A DNA stretch of 54,374 nt, from assembly GCA_964604145.1 (NCBI GenBank), contig CAZRXS010000002.1, forward strand, positions 1-54,374, read 5' to 3'. A program made the translations under genes and the position numbers. The notes below the pieces were generated by a model that saw only the letters and a program-made list of their open reading frames with translations, was not told the origin of the DNA and made no database searches. Each line of letters begins with the position of its first letter. The stretch's first letter is position 1. Positions 16,790 through 24,322 of the stretch are shown piece by piece. The DNA is from Gudongella sp964604145. Its GTDB lineage: Bacteria > Bacillota > Clostridia > Tissierellales > Tissierellaceae.

Positions 16790-16833
16790 AAAAAGTCTGT
16801 AGCTACAAATTATATTGTTCTGCGGACTTTTTC
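16790..16833 (+). terminator. Terminator of the deacetylase-DUF4015 operon
   Basis: AAAAAGTC plus five further pairs (two G-U) pair with GACTTTTT ending at 16832, 7 bp after the stop codon. U-rich 3' side. Confidence 0.85.
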
Positions 16834-16898
16834 TGTAATAGACAGATTTCAGAAATTGCGAAAAACGTCGTTTTATTAAGTTTTCTATTCACTAGGCG

Positions 16899-17084
16899 GA
16901 TAAGAATATATTTTTAAAACGAGTCTCCATTTCAAATTTGAAGAAGCATATCCACATGTAAAAAATTAGGGCTGCTATACTTGCTACGCTTCAAACAGAC
17001 GCAGCCCTTACAAATTTTTTACTTAGTGGATGCTTCTTTTCAAATTTTCCATAGTCGAGTCTTATTTAAAAATATATTCTTATC
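16899..17084. repeat. Large imperfect hairpin A (186 bp)
   Basis: The two halves are imperfect reverse complements along their whole length, from GATAAGAATATA at the left edge and TATATTCTTATC at the right edge to the inner clamp GGGCTGC (16969-16975) with GCAGCCC (17001-17007). A 25-nt loop (16976-17000) remains. Small indels make it an old or mobile palindromic element rather than a terminator. Confidence 0.75.
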
Positions 17085-17203
17085 TTTCTATAAAGATACT
17101 AGTTTAAATAAAATCTTTAAAAGCTTTTAAAGAACAAAGACAAAGATTGCTAGGGATCGAAGAAATTGAGAAAAGTAGGAGTGACTGTGAGATATTTGTG
17201 TAA

Positions 17204-17291
17204 TTATCCCACAAAGAGAAAAAAACGTTAGAATCGCGTCTGTTTGAGCGTAGCGAGTATAGCGATTCTTTTTTTTCTTGTGTGGTGATAA
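17204..17291. repeat. Hairpin B with a loop complementary to hairpin A's loop
   Basis: TTATC (17204-17208) to GATAA (17287-17291) flank an imperfect A/T-rich stem that closes with GAATCGC (17231-17237) and GCGATTC (17262-17268). The 24-nt loop (17238-17261) is the reverse complement of the loop of hairpin A apart from one indel and one mismatch. Confidence 0.7.
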
Positions 17292-17364
17292 GTACCAAAT
17301 TTCGAGTGGAACGACGTTTTTCTCAATTTCTGGAACCAATTGTAATAACACAAAATTTCATTCT

Positions 17365-17393
17365 TTGCTTTTTATTCAATTAAAGTATAAAAT
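17365..17393 (+). promoter_or_regulatory. Candidate promoter of the questin-oxidase-like gene
   Basis: TTGCTT (17365-17370) and TAAAAT (17388-17393), 17-bp spacer, 62 bp ahead of the start codon. Confidence 0.55.
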
Positions 17394-17455
17394 AGTATAT
17401 AGGATTGTTATTATTCAAGTACGGTTTTGTTGATTGTTGAAGGAGGAGAGTTTTT

Positions 17456-18463
17456 ATGGGTATAGGAAGTATTGTAAATAAATATGGAGAAAATTCGTCT
17501 CCATATGTGGGAAATCTAGTTAACCACTTGCCAATGGGGCAACTAGCGTTTTATAAAATGACAAATAGCTTAGAGGATACTCTAGCTTATTCGCAAAAAT
17601 ATATTAAGAGAGCGAAAATAAATCTAGCTAAATCGGATTACAAAAAATTAGATAGTCTAGAAGCATGTGTGGGCAATAGAGAACTATATGGACCTTGCTT
17701 AGAATTATTTCAAGATGAGATGACTTTAGATAATTACAATTACAGTATTTTTGACACCTTAAATAATTATAAGCTAGGAATGTCATCAGGACTTTTTCAC
17801 ACCTTGATTAGACTTGCTTATGCCATTGAAGGTTTGGAACTAGACGAAGAGTATTTGCCAGAAGTAGAGAGGGCATTAGCATATTATATAACCGCTTATA
17901 GGGAGGCAGACGAGTTTAAATCTGGAATTGATAGCGATAGAATTATTCATGAAATGAATAACCTTATAAGTAATCCTAGCATTATTGAGCTATTAGATGA
18001 AAATAAGAGTATGGGAAAAAAATTAAAAGCACTTTACAATGATGAGACATATATGAAATTTGGATTTGTTATTAATGGTGACCCAAATGAGAAAATAAAT
18101 GCTATTTTAGACCTTGCAATAACTGCTTATGCAAATACAGAAAGCATAGTCGCGCTTCATTGTATAACGGGGTTACATGCGTTGATTGTTTTAGAAAAAT
18201 ATTGGGAAGATTTCCCAAATGCTCTAGATATATATACAACATGTGTTGTATCACATCTTTTAACAATTGATGGTTTGGTTTTAGACGAGCTTGAGCTAAA
18301 AGAAGATTATCCAAGCTGGAAAGATATTATAAATAGGGGTTTAAAATCTAATGATGTTCATACTTTAAAACTTATATATAGTTCAAGTGAATTGGATAAC
18401 AAATATCCCCATGTAAGCTTTAAAGAAATAACAATTAATAGACTAAGAAAAGAAAACTTATAG
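17456..18463 (+). CDS. Questin oxidase-like family protein (DUF4243)
   Basis: 335 residues, all-helical, no signal peptide. Motifs match the questin oxidase-like family: NLVNHLPMGQLAFYKM (about 22-37), SSGLFHTLIRLAYAIEG (about 110-126) and ALHCITGLHALIVLE (about 230-244), with conserved His residues in each. The fungal namesake performs an oxygen-dependent ring cleavage, but many bacterial members have no known activity, and in an anaerobe an oxygenase role is doubtful. ATG 17456 follows AAGGAGGAG. The gene is monocistronic between the repeat mosaic and the purine leader. Confidence 0.75.
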   Translation: MGIGSIVNKYGENSSPYVGNLVNHLPMGQLAFYKMTNSLEDTLAYSQKYIKRAKINLAKSDYKKLDSLEACVGNRELYGPCLELFQDEMTLDNYNYSIFDTLNNYKLGMSSGLFHTLIRLAYAIEGLELDEEYLPEVERALAYYITAYREADEFKSGIDSDRIIHEMNNLISNPSIIELLDENKSMGKKLKALYNDETYMKFGFVINGDPNEKINAILDLAITAYANTESIVALHCITGLHALIVLEKYWEDFPNALDIYTTCVVSHLLTIDGLVLDELELKEDYPSWKDIINRGLKSNDVHTLKLIYSSSELDNKYPHVSFKEITINRLRKENL

Positions 18464-18530
18464 GCTAAAATATCCCACGAGATTGGCTGTATTACTCATT
18501 TGTAAAGAATTTAAGTTTTCCATATTTTGG

Positions 18531-18559
18531 TTGACATTAATTGTTTTAACTGGTAAAAT
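18531..18559 (+). promoter_or_regulatory. Purine operon promoter
   Basis: Perfect TTGACA (18531-18536) and TAAAAT (18554-18559), 17-bp spacer. The predicted start near 18566 is 14 nt upstream of the first leader hairpin. Confidence 0.85.
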
Positions 18560-18579
18560 TAATATGTAAATTAAATATG

Positions 18580-18712
18580 GCTCATAAAGTTTTTTAAGTG
18601 ACAATGTCACTATACTATGAGCGAAAGTGTACCTAGGGTTCCGTGAGATTTTTCAGCTGGACCAAGCGGTACAGGTGCTTTTAGCACCACACCGAAGGGA
18701 TAAAAGCCCAGT
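18580..18712 (+). ncRNA. PRPP riboswitch (ykkC subtype 2b)
   Basis: The leader contains the ykkC-class conserved blocks GCGAAAGTGTACCTAGGG (18621-18638), TTCCG, GGACC, AGCGGTACAGGTG (18665-18677) and GGGATAAAAGCCCA. GTACC at 18629-18633 can pair with GGTAC at 18668-18672, and GGTGC/GCACC form a closed arm. The GTGTACC/GCGGTACAGG signature followed by purine genes fits the PRPP-sensing subtype rather than guanidine (subtype 1) or ppGpp (2a). An extra 5' hairpin (GCTCATA 18580-18586 with TATGAGC 18616-18622, containing GTGAC/GTCAC) abuts the aptamer. PRPP is the substrate of PurF, and known members switch the operon on when PRPP accumulates. The subtype assignment is from pattern memory. Confidence 0.88.
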
Positions 18713-18754
18713 CGGGTAGGTTTCGCTGACCTGCCTGACTGGGCTATATTTTTT
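18705..18754 (+). terminator. Riboswitch-controlled intrinsic terminator
   Basis: A 17-bp stem (18705-18721 with 18729-18745, two G-U pairs) followed by a T-run. Its left arm begins with the AGCCCA that also completes the aptamer's GGGATAAAAGCCC element. Ligand-bound aptamer should therefore compete with the terminator, giving an ON switch. Confidence 0.9.
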
Positions 18755-18784
18755 AAAAAAGACAATGAAAGGAAGGGATTATTA

Positions 18785-20086
18785 TTGGAAAGTTTCTTTA
18801 GACTTAAAGAGCACGGAACGAATGTAAGGACAGAAATTTTAGCAGGTATTACTACTTTTATGACAATGGCTTACATTCTAGCAGTAAACCCCAGTATTTT
18901 ATCAGCTACGGGTATGGATGCAGGAGGAATATTTACCGCAACTGTTTTATCATCACTAATAGCTACACTTATTATGGCACTTTATGCAAAATATCCATTT
19001 GCACTTGCACCAGGCATGGGTTTAAATGCTTTCTTTGCATTTTATGTAGTGCTAGGACCACTAGGTAAATCGTGGCAATTTGCATTAACAGCAGTATTAA
19101 TTGAAGGTATTATATTTATATTATTATCTTTAGTGAAAGCAAGAGAGGCAATTTTTGACTCTATACCAATGAACTTGAAACACGCAGTTTCAGTTGGAAT
19201 CGGCTTATTTATAGCTTTTATAGGACTTAGTGGAGCTGGAGTAGTAGTACCAGGAGATGGCACGATAGTATCGCTTGGAAATGTCGTTTCAGCACCTGTA
19301 TTAGTAGTAATAATTGGTATAATTATAACAGGCTTTTTATTAGCAAAAAAGGTTAATGGAGCAATATTAATAGGGATTATAGCAACAACTATAATAGGTA
19401 TACCATTTGGAGTAACAATAATCCCTGAAGGTTTTAGGATTTTAAGTCTACCTCCATCTGTTAAAGATGTTGCATTTAAATTTGTGGGATTTAAAGAGAT
19501 TTTTTCATGGGAAATGTTAATGGTAGTATTTACATTTTTATTTGTTGATATATTCGATACTGTCGGAACACTTGCTGGAGTATCATCTAAGGCTGGAATG
19601 CTAGATGAAAACGGTAAACTTCCAAGAGTAGGTAAGGCACTTATGGCTGATGCTGTAGGAACTGTTGTAGGAGCATGCCTAGGTACAAGCACAGTAACGA
19701 CTTATGTAGAGTCAAGCGCAGGAGTTGCAGAAGGTGGAAGGACAGGGCTTACTTCACTAGCTACAGCAGGGATGTTTGCATTAGCACTTTTCTTTGCACC
19801 ATTATTTACAATGATACCATCAGCCGCTACAGCTCCAGCATTAGTAATAGTCGGCTTGTTTATGATGGGTCCAATAACAAAAATAGATTTTACAGACTAT
19901 ACAGAAGCCATACCAGCTTTTTTAACAATAATTATAATGCCATTTGCATATAGTATCGCCGATGGAATAGTGTTTGGTATGCTATCATATGTATTGCTTA
20001 AATTACTTACTGGTCGTACAAAAGAAGTATCAAAGGTTATGTGGTTACTAGCAGTATTGTTTGTGCTCAAGTTTATATTTATTTAG
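18785..20086 (+). CDS. NCS2/AzgA-type adenine/guanine/hypoxanthine permease
   Basis: 433 residues, about 12-14 hydrophobic segments. N-terminal EHGTNVRTEILAGITTFMTMAYILAVNP, FALAPGMGLNAFFA and VFTFLFVDIFDTVGTLAGV are diagnostic of the AzgA/PbuG branch of the NCS2 (nucleobase:cation symporter-2-like) transporters, which import purine bases. TTG 18785 follows AGGAAGGGA. It is the first gene after the PRPP riboswitch, and its stop overlaps the purC ribosome site, so purine uptake and synthesis are made from one transcript. The exact base cannot be read from sequence. Confidence 0.93.
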   Translation: MESFFRLKEHGTNVRTEILAGITTFMTMAYILAVNPSILSATGMDAGGIFTATVLSSLIATLIMALYAKYPFALAPGMGLNAFFAFYVVLGPLGKSWQFALTAVLIEGIIFILLSLVKAREAIFDSIPMNLKHAVSVGIGLFIAFIGLSGAGVVVPGDGTIVSLGNVVSAPVLVVIIGIIITGFLLAKKVNGAILIGIIATTIIGIPFGVTIIPEGFRILSLPPSVKDVAFKFVGFKEIFSWEMLMVVFTFLFVDIFDTVGTLAGVSSKAGMLDENGKLPRVGKALMADAVGTVVGACLGTSTVTTYVESSAGVAEGGRTGLTSLATAGMFALALFFAPLFTMIPSAATAPALVIVGLFMMGPITKIDFTDYTEAIPAFLTIIIMPFAYSIADGIVFGMLSYVLLKLLTGRTKEVSKVMWLLAVLFVLKFIFI

Positions 20087-20097
20087 GAGGAAAAAAG

Positions 20098-20781
20098 ATG
20101 GATTTAGTCTATACTGGAAAAACCAAGGATGTATATAAGCTCCAAGATGGAAATTATATGCTTAAATTTAAAGATGATGTAACTGGAACAGATGGAGTTT
20201 TCAACCCAGGTGCAAATACAGTGGGACTTACTATAGAGGGTGCTGGAAGAGCGGCACTTAAATTAACTAGTTTTTTTTATAAAAAGATGAACAATATGGG
20301 AATACCTACGCATTTTATAAGCTCAGATATAGAAAATAACACAATGACAGTTCTACCAGCTGAGATGTTTGGCAAGGGAGTAGAAGTAATCTGTAGATAC
20401 AGAGCAGTCGGGAGCTTTTTAAAAAGGTATGGAATGTATGCTAAAGAAGGACAAAAGTTAGATTCATATGTTGAAGTTACATTAAAAGATGATAAGAGAA
20501 ATGATCCACTGATAACTGATGAAGCCTTGGAAATGTTAGGTATTATGACTAAAGAAGAGTATAAAATCCTAACTGCTTTAGCAAAGCAGATAGGACAGTT
20601 AGTAAAAGATGAATTGGAGAAAAGAGATTTAGAACTTTATGATATAAAGTTTGAATTTGGACGTGTAGGAAATGACTCCCATATTGCACTTATAGATGAG
20701 ATATCTGGGGGGAATATGAGGGTTTATAAAGATGGTAAATACGTAGAACCCTTAAGGCTTGAGCAGTTAATGCTAGGCTAA
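20098..20781 (+). CDS. purC: Phosphoribosylaminoimidazole-succinocarboxamide synthase (SAICAR synthetase)
   Basis: 227 residues from ATG 20098, 7 nt after AGGAGG; the longer in-frame reading from 20041 lies inside the permease gene. It joins CAIR and aspartate using ATP. MDLVYTGKTKDVYKLQDGN (ATP loop) and VICRYRAVGSFLKRYG are family signatures, and the C-terminal DEISGGNMRVYKDGK is conserved. Compact size, like other Clostridial PurC. Second gene of the purine operon. Confidence 0.96.
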   Translation: MDLVYTGKTKDVYKLQDGNYMLKFKDDVTGTDGVFNPGANTVGLTIEGAGRAALKLTSFFYKKMNNMGIPTHFISSDIENNTMTVLPAEMFGKGVEVICRYRAVGSFLKRYGMYAKEGQKLDSYVEVTLKDDKRNDPLITDEALEMLGIMTKEEYKILTALAKQIGQLVKDELEKRDLELYDIKFEFGRVGNDSHIALIDEISGGNMRVYKDGKYVEPLRLEQLMLG

Positions 20782-20783
20782 TT

Positions 20784-20830
20784 AAAATCCCAGAAGGATA
20801 GGTTTTTTTGAATCTATCTATCTGGGTTTT
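20784..20830 (+). terminator. Intercistronic hairpin between purC and purE
   Basis: AAAATCCCAGA on the left and ATCTGGGTTTT on the right form the base of a stem about 20 bp long, with mismatches. It is followed by TTTT/ATG-rich sequence. It could be a partial terminator lowering expression of the downstream genes, or an mRNA processing/stability element. Confidence 0.55.
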
Positions 20831-20852
20831 ATGATTAAAGGAGGAGTTATAG

Positions 20853-21335
20853 ATGAAAGTTTCTATAGTTATGGGAAGTATTTCAGATAAAGCAATTGCA
20901 GACAAGGTTATAAAGGTATTGACAGATTTTGATGTAGATTATGAATTAAGAGTAATATCAGCACATAGGACACCATATGTTGCTCAGGAATTTGCAGTAA
21001 ATGCAGAAAATAATGGGATAGAAGTTATAATTGCCATTGCAGGCAAAGCTGCCCATCTTGCAGGTGTATTAGCAGGTATATCTCCCCTTCCAGTGATTGG
21101 AATCCCTGCAAAATCTTCAACTATGGATGGTTTAGATTCACTACTTTCTGTTGTACAAATGCCAAAAGGAGTTCCAGTTGCAACCGTAGCGATTGATGGA
21201 GGAGAAAATGGGGGTCTTTTAGCTGTGCAAATCTTGTCTGTAAAATATCCAGAGCTCAGGGAGAAATTTAGAAAATATAAACAAAAAATGGCTGAAGAAA
21301 TTATTGAGATGGATAGAGAACTTTGTAATAATTAG
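20853..21335 (+). CDS. purE: N5-carboxyaminoimidazole ribonucleotide mutase
   Basis: 160 residues, class I PurE, which converts N5-CAIR to CAIR. The N-terminus KVSIVMGSISDKAIADK (phosphate/ribose loop) and SAHRTPYVAQEFA carry the conserved Ser-Asp and His residues. GKAAHLAGVLAG and the MPKGVPVATVAI region are intact. ATG 20853 follows GGAGGAG. No purK is in the cluster; it must lie elsewhere, or bicarbonate/CO2 is used directly. Confidence 0.96.
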   Translation: MKVSIVMGSISDKAIADKVIKVLTDFDVDYELRVISAHRTPYVAQEFAVNAENNGIEVIIAIAGKAAHLAGVLAGISPLPVIGIPAKSSTMDGLDSLLSVVQMPKGVPVATVAIDGGENGGLLAVQILSVKYPELREKFRKYKQKMAEEIIEMDRELCNN

Positions 21336-21346
21336 GAGGCTTTTTT

Positions 21347-22690
21347 ATGAGTGGTGTTATAGGTGCATACAGTAAAGAAAACGAAAATGTATCATCAATA
21401 ATATATTATGGATTATATGCATTACAGCACAGGGGGGAAATAAGTGCGGGTATTGCAGTTAATAACAATGGTTTTGTAGATTATGTAAAAGATATGGGTC
21501 TTGTAAACGAAGTATTTGACAATCAAATAATAGATAGGCTAAGAGGAAATATTGCACTTGGACATGTTAGATACGCTGCGTCTTTTGAAGCAAAGGATAA
21601 AATCAATGCCCAACCATTGGTTGTAGGGTATAAGAAGGGAGCTTTGGCCATAGTACTTGATGGCAGTATTGTAAACTTTAGAAAACTAAGAGACCAAATG
21701 GAAGATATGGGTTCAATATTTCAGACTGATTTAGATACAGAAGTAATAGCAAATTTAATAGCAAGGTACCACAAGGACGACTTTAACGAAGCTATAATAA
21801 GATCTATAGAAGATGTTAAAGGTTCCTATGCGATGATTGCGATGACAAATGACAGAATGGTTGCTGCAAGAGATCCCCATGGGATAAAACCATTATCTAT
21901 AGGAAGACTTGCTGGTGATTATATCTTTGCATCTGAAACATCAGCTTTTGATACTATTGGTGCTGAATTTATAAGAGATGTAGAGCCAGGCGAAATTATA
22001 ATGGCAGATGAAAAAGGATTGACTACGATTTGGAGCGCGTCACAGAAAAGAACACTTTGTATATTTGAGCTTGTTTATTTAGCAAGACCTGATAGTACAA
22101 TAGATAATAAAAGCGTTTATCTATCAAGATTAGAAGCTGGAAAACAACTATACAAAGAATTTCCTACTAAAGCAGATATAGTTATTGGTGCACCTGACTC
22201 AGGAATAGTTGCAGCTATTGGATATGCTGAAGGTTCAGGAATTCCTTATGCTGAAGGGATAATAAAAAATAGATATGTAGGCAGAACTTTTATAGAGCCA
22301 AATCAGGCAATAAGGGAACAGGGTGTTAGAATAAAACTCAATGCTTTAAAGGAAAACATTAGAGGGAAAAGTCTTGTTCTTGTAGATGACTCAATAGTAA
22401 GAGGAACAACTATTAAAAGAACAGTCCAGATGTTAAAAAATGCTGGGGCAAAAGAAGTTCATGTAAGAATATCATCTCCGCCGATTGTTCACTCTTGTTA
22501 CTTAGGTGTAGACACTCCATCAGAAGAAAAATTAATTTCAAATTATATGGATGTAGACAAACTAAAAGAACAAATAGGGGCAGATTCACTGTATTTTATA
22601 TCCTTGGAAGGACTTGTAAAAGCAGTTGGAGGAGAGAATTCATTCTGCAAAGGTTGCTTTAGTGGAGATTATCCAGTTGAAAAAGAATAA
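21347..22690 (+). CDS. purF: Amidophosphoribosyltransferase with degenerate glutaminase domain
   Basis: 447 residues, homologous along its length to PurF, which makes phosphoribosylamine from PRPP and the amide nitrogen of glutamine. The PRTase half is intact (PPi loop; LVLVDDSIVRGTT), as are the four cysteines matching the B. subtilis Fe-S ligands (RTLCIFE, HSCYLG, FCKGC). The N-terminal Ntn-glutaminase half has lost key residues. The nucleophile Cys is Ser2 (MSGVIG instead of MCGVxG). RYST/RYAT is RYAASF, so the Thr is Ala78. HNGNLVN is LDGSIVN, so the oxyanion Asn is Asp105. Asp130 (DTEV) and Arg75 remain. The protein probably uses free ammonia or a separate ammonia donor. AGGAGG precedes ATG 21347; 11 bp after purE. 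Confidence 0.93.
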   Translation: MSGVIGAYSKENENVSSIIYYGLYALQHRGEISAGIAVNNNGFVDYVKDMGLVNEVFDNQIIDRLRGNIALGHVRYAASFEAKDKINAQPLVVGYKKGALAIVLDGSIVNFRKLRDQMEDMGSIFQTDLDTEVIANLIARYHKDDFNEAIIRSIEDVKGSYAMIAMTNDRMVAARDPHGIKPLSIGRLAGDYIFASETSAFDTIGAEFIRDVEPGEIIMADEKGLTTIWSASQKRTLCIFELVYLARPDSTIDNKSVYLSRLEAGKQLYKEFPTKADIVIGAPDSGIVAAIGYAEGSGIPYAEGIIKNRYVGRTFIEPNQAIREQGVRIKLNALKENIRGKSLVLVDDSIVRGTTIKRTVQMLKNAGAKEVHVRISSPPIVHSCYLGVDTPSEEKLISNYMDVDKLKEQIGADSLYFISLEGLVKAVGGENSFCKGCFSGDYPVEKE

Positions 22691-22710
22691 TTACAAATGG
22701 AGGAGAGGGC

Positions 22711-23739
22711 ATGTCACTAAACTATAAGGATGCAGGTGTGGATAAAGAGGCAGGATACAAAGAAGTTCAATTGATAAAGGGCTTTGTAGAAAGAACGAAG
22801 ACACCGGGAGTTCTATCAAGTATTGGAGGTTTTTCAGGATTATATCAATTAGATATAAAAGATTTAGAAGAACCCGTTTTAGTTTCAGGAACTGATGGAG
22901 TTGGGACTAAATTAAAGTTTGCTTTTATGATGGATAAACACAATACTATTGGAGAAGACTGTGTTGCTATGTGTGCAAATGACATTATATGCCAAGGGGC
23001 TAAACCTCTATTCTTTTTAGATTATATTGCAACAGGGAAACTTGTACCAGAAAAAATGGCAGAGGTTGTTGAAGGGATTGCAGAAGGCTGCCTTAAGGCA
23101 GGCTGTGCGCTTATAGGTGGAGAAACTGCTGAAATGCCAGGCTTTTACAATGAAGGTGAGTATGATGTCGCTGGTTTTTGTGTAGGGCTTGTAGATAAAA
23201 GCAAAATTATAACTGGAAATAATATTAAAGCAGGAGATGTTATTATGGGTATACCCTCAAGTGGGGTGCACAGCAATGGATTCTCACTTATCAGAAAGAT
23301 AGTTTTTGATAAAATGGGATTTTCAGTAGATAAGTATATTGATCAATTAGGAAAAACCCTGGGAGAAGAACTCCTTACTCCTACGAGAATATATGTTAAA
23401 GAAATATTTGACTTATTAACTAAAGTAGAAATAAAATCAATTTCTCATATTACAGGCGGGGGATTTTATGAGAATATCCCAAGAATGCTAAAAGAAAATA
23501 CAAAAGCAATAATAGATGTTAATAAGATAAAAACACCTGAAATATTTAATTTACTAATGAAATGGGGAAATATTTCAATAAAGGAGATGTACTCTACTTT
23601 TAATATGGGAATAGGGATGGTTTTAATTATCTCAAGCGAAGATGTAGATAAAGTATTAGAACATAGTAACAACATCATTATCTTGGGAACAGTTGAAAAA
23701 GGCGAAAAGGGTGTTGATTTATGCCTAGAAAAAAAATAG
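22711..23739 (+). CDS. purM: Phosphoribosylformylglycinamidine cyclo-ligase (AIR synthetase)
   Basis: 342 residues. It closes the imidazole ring of FGAM to AIR with ATP. VLVSGTDGVGTKLKFAF, GEDCVAMCANDIICQGAKPLFFLDYIA and GCALIGGETAEMPG are the PurM dimer/ATP-site signatures, and THITGGG-type GGGFYENIPRM is present (here SHITGGG). ATG 22711 follows GGAGGAG. The 3' end overlaps purN by 19 bp, so expression is coupled. Confidence 0.98.
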   Translation: MSLNYKDAGVDKEAGYKEVQLIKGFVERTKTPGVLSSIGGFSGLYQLDIKDLEEPVLVSGTDGVGTKLKFAFMMDKHNTIGEDCVAMCANDIICQGAKPLFFLDYIATGKLVPEKMAEVVEGIAEGCLKAGCALIGGETAEMPGFYNEGEYDVAGFCVGLVDKSKIITGNNIKAGDVIMGIPSSGVHSNGFSLIRKIVFDKMGFSVDKYIDQLGKTLGEELLTPTRIYVKEIFDLLTKVEIKSISHITGGGFYENIPRMLKENTKAIIDVNKIKTPEIFNLLMKWGNISIKEMYSTFNMGIGMVLIISSEDVDKVLEHSNNIIILGTVEKGEKGVDLCLEKK

Positions 23740-24302
23740 GGGTTCTAATATCAGGCGGAGGAACAAATTTACAAGCAATTATAGATGCATGTGGTGGTAA
23801 TAGGATAAATGGAGAAATTGTGCTTGTGATTTCAAATAAAAAGCAAGCTTATGGACTTGAAAGAGCAAAAAAAGCTGGAATTGATGCTATCTTTATAGAT
23901 CCAAAGGAGTTTGGGAATCTTGAATACGATTTGGAGCTTATAAATGAGCTAGAAAGAAGAGACGTTCAGTTAATAGTGTTAGCAGGGTTTTTAAGGGTGC
24001 TTACTCCGGAATTTATAGCTAGATTTAAAGATAAGATTATTAATATACACCCATCACTAATTCCAGAGTTTTGTGGAGATGGTTTTTATGGAGAAAAGGT
24101 TCATCGAGCTGTCCTAGATTCAGCTTGTAAGTTCAGTGGTGCAACTGTCCACTTTGTAGATGAGGGAATAGATACTGGTGAAATTATTTTACAAGAAAGT
24201 GTAGAAGTGTTAAAAGATGACACTGTTGAATCTTTACAAAAAAGAGTGCTAAAAGTCGAGCATAAGATATTAGTAAAAGCGCTTAATGAGCTTTGCAAAT
24301 AG
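23721..24302 (+). CDS. purN: Phosphoribosylglycinamide formyltransferase
   Basis: 193 residues. It transfers the formyl group of 10-formyl-THF to GAR. IGVLISGGGTNLQAII is the phosphate-binding start. The catalytic Asn and His occur in INIHPSLIPEF, and the catalytic Asp in HFVDEGIDTGEII. ATG 23721 is inside purM (19-bp overlap) after AAGGGTG. Its cofactor is regenerated by the fhs gene 3 kb downstream. Confidence 0.97.
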   Translation: MPRKKIGVLISGGGTNLQAIIDACGGNRINGEIVLVISNKKQAYGLERAKKAGIDAIFIDPKEFGNLEYDLELINELERRDVQLIVLAGFLRVLTPEFIARFKDKIINIHPSLIPEFCGDGFYGEKVHRAVLDSACKFSGATVHFVDEGIDTGEIILQESVEVLKDDTVESLQKRVLKVEHKILVKALNELCK

Positions 24303-24322
24303 ATAATAAGGAGGAGACAAGT

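Larger units (their letters stand above)
16850..17332. repeat. MITE-like mosaic bounded by 23-bp inverted repeats
   Basis: The left end 16850-16872 and right end 17310-17332 are reverse complements with one mismatch. A further partial copy of the same end (AGAAATTGAGAAAA) lies at 17161-17174. Inside are two large hairpins (16899-17084 and 17204-17291) whose loops are themselves near-perfect reverse complements. No credible coding sequence is present; open frames of 60-75 codons on the minus strand are repeat-derived. It fills the 672-bp gap between the DUF4015 gene and the questin-oxidase-like gene. Confidence 0.75.

Noticed and set aside
17104..17351. Minus-strand open frames of 64-74 codons in the repeat mosaic
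   Set aside because: They overlap each other in different frames, run through the hairpin arms and have no ribosome sites or recognisable products.
18464..18784. Guanine/adenine-type purine riboswitch in the purine leader
   Set aside because: The conserved purine-aptamer blocks (TATA...three-way junction with paired loops) were looked for and not found. The ykkC-type core explains the leader.
19042..19692. 216-codon minus-strand frame inside the purine permease gene
   Set aside because: Antisense shadow of a hydrophobic, codon-biased gene. The translation is Ile/Pro/Thr-rich with no family resemblance.
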